Shown piece by piece: positions 60,276 through 64,000 of a stretch of 64,000 bases of DNA. Positions within the stretch are counted from its first letter, which is position 1; each line of letters begins with the position of its first letter. This DNA comes from Lysobacter sp. 5GHs7-4 (lineage in GTDB: Bacteria > Pseudomonadota > Gammaproteobacteria > Xanthomonadales > Xanthomonadaceae): NCBI RefSeq assembly GCF_021284765.1, contig NZ_CP089924.1, positions 2,436,001 to 2,500,000 of the forward strand, given 5' to 3'. The notes beneath the pieces were generated by a model. The model did no database searches and was not told where the DNA came from. It worked only from the letters and a program-made list of their open reading frames with translations. A program made the translations under genes and the position numbers.

Positions 60276-63200
60276 ATGGAAAGCGTGGGTTCGGCTGCAA
60301 GTCCTGTGGTAACTGCGTTCGTTACTGGCATCATCCGCCGCGCTTCGCGCGCCGCCGCCGCCTTGGCCCTGGCGATCGTGTTGGTCGCCGCGCCCGTTGC
60401 CTGCAAGCGCGACACCACCGGGCAATTGCCCGAAGTCAGCGGCGAGGCGATCAAGGCCAAGCGCGACAAAGTGGAAGGATTCGGCCTGGTCGCGGCGTAT
60501 CCGGATCAGAAGTCGGACGAGCAACTGGCGATCGCGCTGGAGTTCAGCCAGCCGCTGGTCGGCAGCCAGGCCTTCGACGATCTGATCGCGGTCGCCGATA
60601 AGAACGGCGCGGTGGTCAAGGGCAGCTGGGTGCTGGACGAGGGCGGCAAGGTGCTGCGCTTCCCGCACGTGGAGGCCAGCAAGGACTACGTGGTCACCAT
60701 CAAGGGCGGCCTGACCGCCGCCGACGGCGACCGCATCGGCAAGGCGGTGACCCGCAACGTCTACACCGGTCCGCTGGACCCGGTGGTCGGCTTCGCCTCG
60801 CAAGGCAGCGTGCTGCCGGCGCGCGAGAGCCGCGGCCTGCCGGTGGTGTCGATCAACGTCGCCGAAGTCGACGTCGAATTCATGCGCATCAAGGACAAGG
60901 AGCTGCCGAAGTTCTTCGCCGAGTACCAGCGCGGCGGCCGCCGCGGCAGCTGGGAACTGGAGCGCGACTGGGACGACAAGACGCCGCTGTCCAAGCTGGC
61001 CGAACCCGTCTACGTCAATCGCTTCGTGCTCGGCGGCAAGCCCAACGAGCGCGTGCTGACCTATCTGCCGCTGCAGGACATCGAAGAGCTGCAGAAGCCC
61101 GGTCTGTACTTCGCGGTGATGAAGCGCAGCGGCCAGTTCAAGGACGAGTTCGAGACCGCGTTCTTCACCGTCAGCGATCTGGGCCTGCACGCGCGCGTCT
61201 ACAAGGACAAGCTGTTCGTGCACACCGCCTCGCTGGAGAACGGCGACGCGGTCGGCGGCGTCGAGCTCAAGGTGCTGGACGCCGCCGGCGAGCCGGTGCT
61301 GAAGGGCGAGACCGACCGCAACGGCAACGTCATGCTGCCCTACAAGCTGGACGCGACCCAGGTGCTGGTCGCGCAGCGCGGCAGCGACGTGTCGATGCTG
61401 CCGTTCAACCAACCGGCGCTGGACCTGTCCGAGTTCGCGGTGTCCGGCCGCGAGCAGGCCTGGTTCGACGTGTTCGCCTGGTCCGGGCGCGATCTCTACC
61501 GCCCGGGCGAGACCGTGCGCCTGTCGGCGTTGCTGCGCGACCAGGACGGCAAGCCGGTCGCGCTGAAGGGCAAGGCCCTGCAGCCGGTGTTCCTGCGCTA
61601 CGTGCAGCCCGACGGCAAGACCTTCCTGGAAACGCGCCTGCAGCCCGACAGCCAGGGCTATGTGCGCCACGCGCAGGTGATTCCGGCCGACGCCGCGACC
61701 GGCCGTTGGCGGGTCGAGTTCCGCACCGATCCGGCCAGCAAGGAAGCGGTGCAGGGCATGACCCTGCGCATCGAGGAGTTCCTGCCCGAGCGCCTCAAGC
61801 TCGACCTTACTGCACAGACCACCTTGAAGCCGGGCGAGCCGATCAAGCTCGCCGTCGACGGCGCCTATCTGTACGGCGCGCCCGCGGCCGGCAACCGCTT
61901 CACCGCCAAGCTGGCGGTGATGGTGGAGCAGCATCCGCTGGAACAGCTGCCCGGTTATTTCTTCGGCGATCCGACCGTGACCCTGCCCAAGGAGGTCAAG
62001 GACGTGGTCGACACCGCGCTGGATGCGCAGGGCAAGTTGAAGCAGGACGTGCCGCTGCCCAGCGAGGCCAAGCCGGTCACGCCGATCGCCGCCATCCTCA
62101 CCGGCAGCGTCTACGAAAGCGGCGGCCGCAGCGTCAACCGCAGCCTCAAGCGCGTGCTGTGGCCGGCCGATGCGCTGGTCGGCGTGCGCCCGCTGTTCGA
62201 CGACAAGGAAGGCACCGATTCCAACGGCAACGCCGGTTTCGAGCTGACCCGCGTCGGCGCCGACGGCAAGCCGCGTCCGGGCCGCGGCCTGCGCGTGACG
62301 CTGGTGCGCGAGCACCGCGACTACCATTGGAACTACGACGCCGACGGCGGCTGGGACTACGATTTCAACCGCCGCTACGAGGACATCCAGACTCGCAACG
62401 TCGATCTGGGCGCGTCGCCGCTGCGCCTGGATTTCCCGGTCGAGTGGGGCGAGTACCGCGTCGACGTCTACGATCCGGCGACCCAGCTGACCACGCGCTA
62501 TCCGTTCAAGGCCGGCTGGAGCTGGGACGACCAGAACCGCGGCCTCGATGCGCGTCCCGACAAGGTCAAGATCGCGCTGGACAAGACCGCTTACAAGGCC
62601 GGCGACACGCTCAAGGTCACCCTGACCCCGCCGCACGCGGGCAAGGGCCTGCTGATGGTCGAGAGCGACCGCATGCTGTACGTGCAGGCGATCGACGTGA
62701 AGGCCGGCAGCAGCTTCGAGATTCCGGTCACCAACGACTGGGACCGCCATGACGTCTACGTCACCGCGTTGGTGTTCCGCGGCGGCAGCGCGCCCAGCAA
62801 GATCACGCCGGCGCGCGCGGTCGGCATCGCCCACGTGCCGATGGACCGACGCGAGCGCACGGTCGCGGTCGGGCTCAACGTGCCCAAGCTGATGCGTCCC
62901 GAGCGCGACCTGCCGGTCACGGTCAGCGCGCCGCAGCTGGCGGGGCAGGAAGCCTACGTGACCGTGTCCGCGGTCGATGTCGGCATCCTCAACATCACCC
63001 GCTTCCCGGTGCCGGACGCAGCCGCGCACTTCTTCGCCCAGCGCCGTCTGGGCGTGGACGCCTACGACGTCTACGGGCGCGTGATCGAAAGCTTCGAGGG
63101 CGGCACCGCCAAGCTGCGCTTCGGCGGCGACATGGCGCTGGAGGCCTTGCCGCAGGCGCGGCGCCCGACCGCCAAGGTGCAGACGGTGGACCTGTTCGCC

Positions 63201-64000
63201 GGTCCGGTGCGTCTGGACGCCAAGGGCAATGCCGTGGTCAAACTGGCGGTGCCGGATTTCAACGGCACCCTGCGGGTCTCGGCGCTGGTGTATTCCGGCG
63301 GCAAGTACGGCAAGCGCGATCGCGAGACCATCGTGCGCGCGCCGGTGCTGGCCGAAGCCAGCACGCCGCGCGTGCTGGCGCCGGGCGACCGCAGCAACGT
63401 CACCCTCGACGTGCAGAACTTCACCGGCAAGCCCGGCGAGTTCGAGGTCAAGGTGGAGGGCATCGGTCCGCTCTCGCTCAGCGACGGCAATCGCAAGGCC
63501 AGCCTGGGCGTGGATGCCAAGACCACCTACACCTTCCCGATCGTGGCCCGCGAGGGCTACACGGTGGCGCAGGTGCGCGTGCGCGTGGAGGGCAACGGCT
63601 ACAAGGTCGATCGCCGCTACGACGTGCCGGTGCGGCCGGCCTGGCCGCAGGTGTTGCGCGCACGCACGCAGGTGCTGGGCGACAACGCGCCGGTGCGCCT
63701 GGGCGCGGACTTCGCCGACGGCCTGATGCCCGGTTCGGTCAATGCGCGCATGACGGTCAGCGCCTTGCCGCCGATTCCGTTCGCCAGCGCCTTGCAGGGC
63801 GCGCTGGAGTACCCGTACGGCTGCGCCGAGCAGACCACCAGCAAGGGCTATGCCGCGCTGGAGCTGGACGAGGCGACGGCGAAGATGCTCGGGGTCAAGG
63901 GCCTGGACGCCAAGCAGCGGCGCGCGCGCATGGAAGGCGCGTTCGGCCGTCTGGCGGCGATGCAGATCGGTTCCGGCCACTACTCGATGTGGGGCGACGG
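60276..64000 (+). CDS. Alpha-2-macroglobulin family protein, 5' part
   Basis: The gene starts at the ATG after GAGGGGAG and runs off the right edge, giving 1241 complete codons. The N-terminus MESVGSAASPVVTAFVTGII leads to a hydrophobic run and a cysteine in APVACKRD, a likely lipoprotein site. Macroglobulin domains follow, with VFAWSGRDLYRPGETVRLSA near residue 405, a bait-like region and SAVDVGILNITRFPVPD. The thioester motif is intact: YGCAEQTTSKGYAALELDE with Cys1183. Bacterial A2Ms are periplasmic protease traps (YfhM type), usually paired with PbpC, whose gene would lie beyond the window. Confidence 0.93.
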   Translation, partial: MESVGSAASPVVTAFVTGIIRRASRAAAALALAIVLVAAPVACKRDTTGQLPEVSGEAIKAKRDKVEGFGLVAAYPDQKSDEQLAIALEFSQPLVGSQAFDDLIAVADKNGAVVKGSWVLDEGGKVLRFPHVEASKDYVVTIKGGLTAADGDRIGKAVTRNVYTGPLDPVVGFASQGSVLPARESRGLPVVSINVAEVDVEFMRIKDKELPKFFAEYQRGGRRGSWELERDWDDKTPLSKLAEPVYVNRFVLGGKPNERVLTYLPLQDIEELQKPGLYFAVMKRSGQFKDEFETAFFTVSDLGLHARVYKDKLFVHTASLENGDAVGGVELKVLDAAGEPVLKGETDRNGNVMLPYKLDATQVLVAQRGSDVSMLPFNQPALDLSEFAVSGREQAWFDVFAWSGRDLYRPGETVRLSALLRDQDGKPVALKGKALQPVFLRYVQPDGKTFLETRLQPDSQGYVRHAQVIPADAATGRWRVEFRTDPASKEAVQGMTLRIEEFLPERLKLDLTAQTTLKPGEPIKLAVDGAYLYGAPAAGNRFTAKLAVMVEQHPLEQLPGYFFGDPTVTLPKEVKDVVDTALDAQGKLKQDVPLPSEAKPVTPIAAILTGSVYESGGRSVNRSLKRVLWPADALVGVRPLFDDKEGTDSNGNAGFELTRVGADGKPRPGRGLRVTLVREHRDYHWNYDADGGWDYDFNRRYEDIQTRNVDLGASPLRLDFPVEWGEYRVDVYDPATQLTTRYPFKAGWSWDDQNRGLDARPDKVKIALDKTAYKAGDTLKVTLTPPHAGKGLLMVESDRMLYVQAIDVKAGSSFEIPVTNDWDRHDVYVTALVFRGGSAPSKITPARAVGIAHVPMDRRERTVAVGLNVPKLMRPERDLPVTVSAPQLAGQEAYVTVSAVDVGILNITRFPVPDAAAHFFAQRRLGVDAYDVYGRVIESFEGGTAKLRFGGDMALEALPQARRPTAKVQTVDLFAGPVRLDAKGNAVVKLAVPDFNGTLRVSALVYSGGKYGKRDRETIVRAPVLAEASTPRVLAPGDRSNVTLDVQNFTGKPGEFEVKVEGIGPLSLSDGNRKASLGVDAKTTYTFPIVAREGYTVAQVRVRVEGNGYKVDRRYDVPVRPAWPQVLRARTQVLGDNAPVRLGADFADGLMPGSVNARMTVSALPPIPFASALQGALEYPYGCAEQTTSKGYAALELDEATAKMLGVKGLDAKQRRARMEGAFGRLAAMQIGSGHYSMWGD

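Noticed and set aside
60201..63980. Minus-strand frame of about 1250 codons opposite the macroglobulin gene
   Set aside because: Same shadow signature; the plus frame has a lipoprotein start and an intact thioester motif.

Overview
The window is GC-rich chromosomal DNA from a gammaproteobacterium of the Xanthomonadaceae, most likely Lysobacter or a close relative. The evidence is the smc-zipA-ligA block, the serC-pheA-hisC-aroA block, a GyrA with glutamine at position 83, paired DUF3011 secreted proteins, phasin-type proteins with Lys/Ala-rich tails, TonB-dependent sugar uptake, and two secreted metalloproteases with C-terminal PKD and P domains. No prophage, insertion sequence, CRISPR array, rRNA operon or integrase gene is visible. 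Assignments rest on reading the sequence and remembered family features; no database was searched.

Region by region. 1-11 kb: the 5' part of an ArsC-like gene, tRNA-Val(CAC), a helical-repeat protein, and a lipid/storage neighbourhood. The latter holds two phasin-like proteins, a PHA-system protein, a patatin-like lipase, and a TetR regulator plus acyl-CoA-binding protein beside a two-domain fatty acyl-CoA reductase that closely resembles the Marinobacter alcohol-forming enzyme. 11-24 kb: a tandem FHA membrane protein, the MsrPQ periplasmic methionine sulfoxide repair pair, serC, the tightly coupled pheA-hisC-aroA set, an O-antigen-ligase-like protein, two TonB-like proteins and serS.

24-39 kb is a carbohydrate region. 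On the minus strand a beta-glucosidase gene leads a run bgl-zwf-glk-pgl-membrane protein, which would release glucose from beta-glucosides, phosphorylate it and pass it to 6-phosphogluconate (Entner-Doudoroff entry). A MalK/UgpC-type ATPase gene is divergent from it across a LacI-type operator. Next come an MFS transporter, a TonB-dependent receptor, a 1006-residue GH65 phosphorylase fused to beta-phosphoglucomutase, and a LacI regulator, all on the minus strand with a twin operator upstream of the phosphorylase. The fusion should convert an alpha-disaccharide plus phosphate into glucose plus glucose 6-phosphate, the substrates of glk and zwf.

39-53.5 kb is core machinery: smc, zipA, ligA, epmA, mtnA and gyrA, interrupted by two adjacent DUF3011 genes. 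53.5-64 kb is cell-envelope and secreted: an M4 protease and a reprolysin-like protease sharing a near-identical C-terminal module, an OmpA-type lipoprotein with a DGSG repeat region, and the 5' part of a thioester-type alpha-2-macroglobulin gene.

Four families of short dispersed repeats fill many intergenic gaps. Four-base stop/start overlaps, often with GTG or TTG starts, recur throughout.
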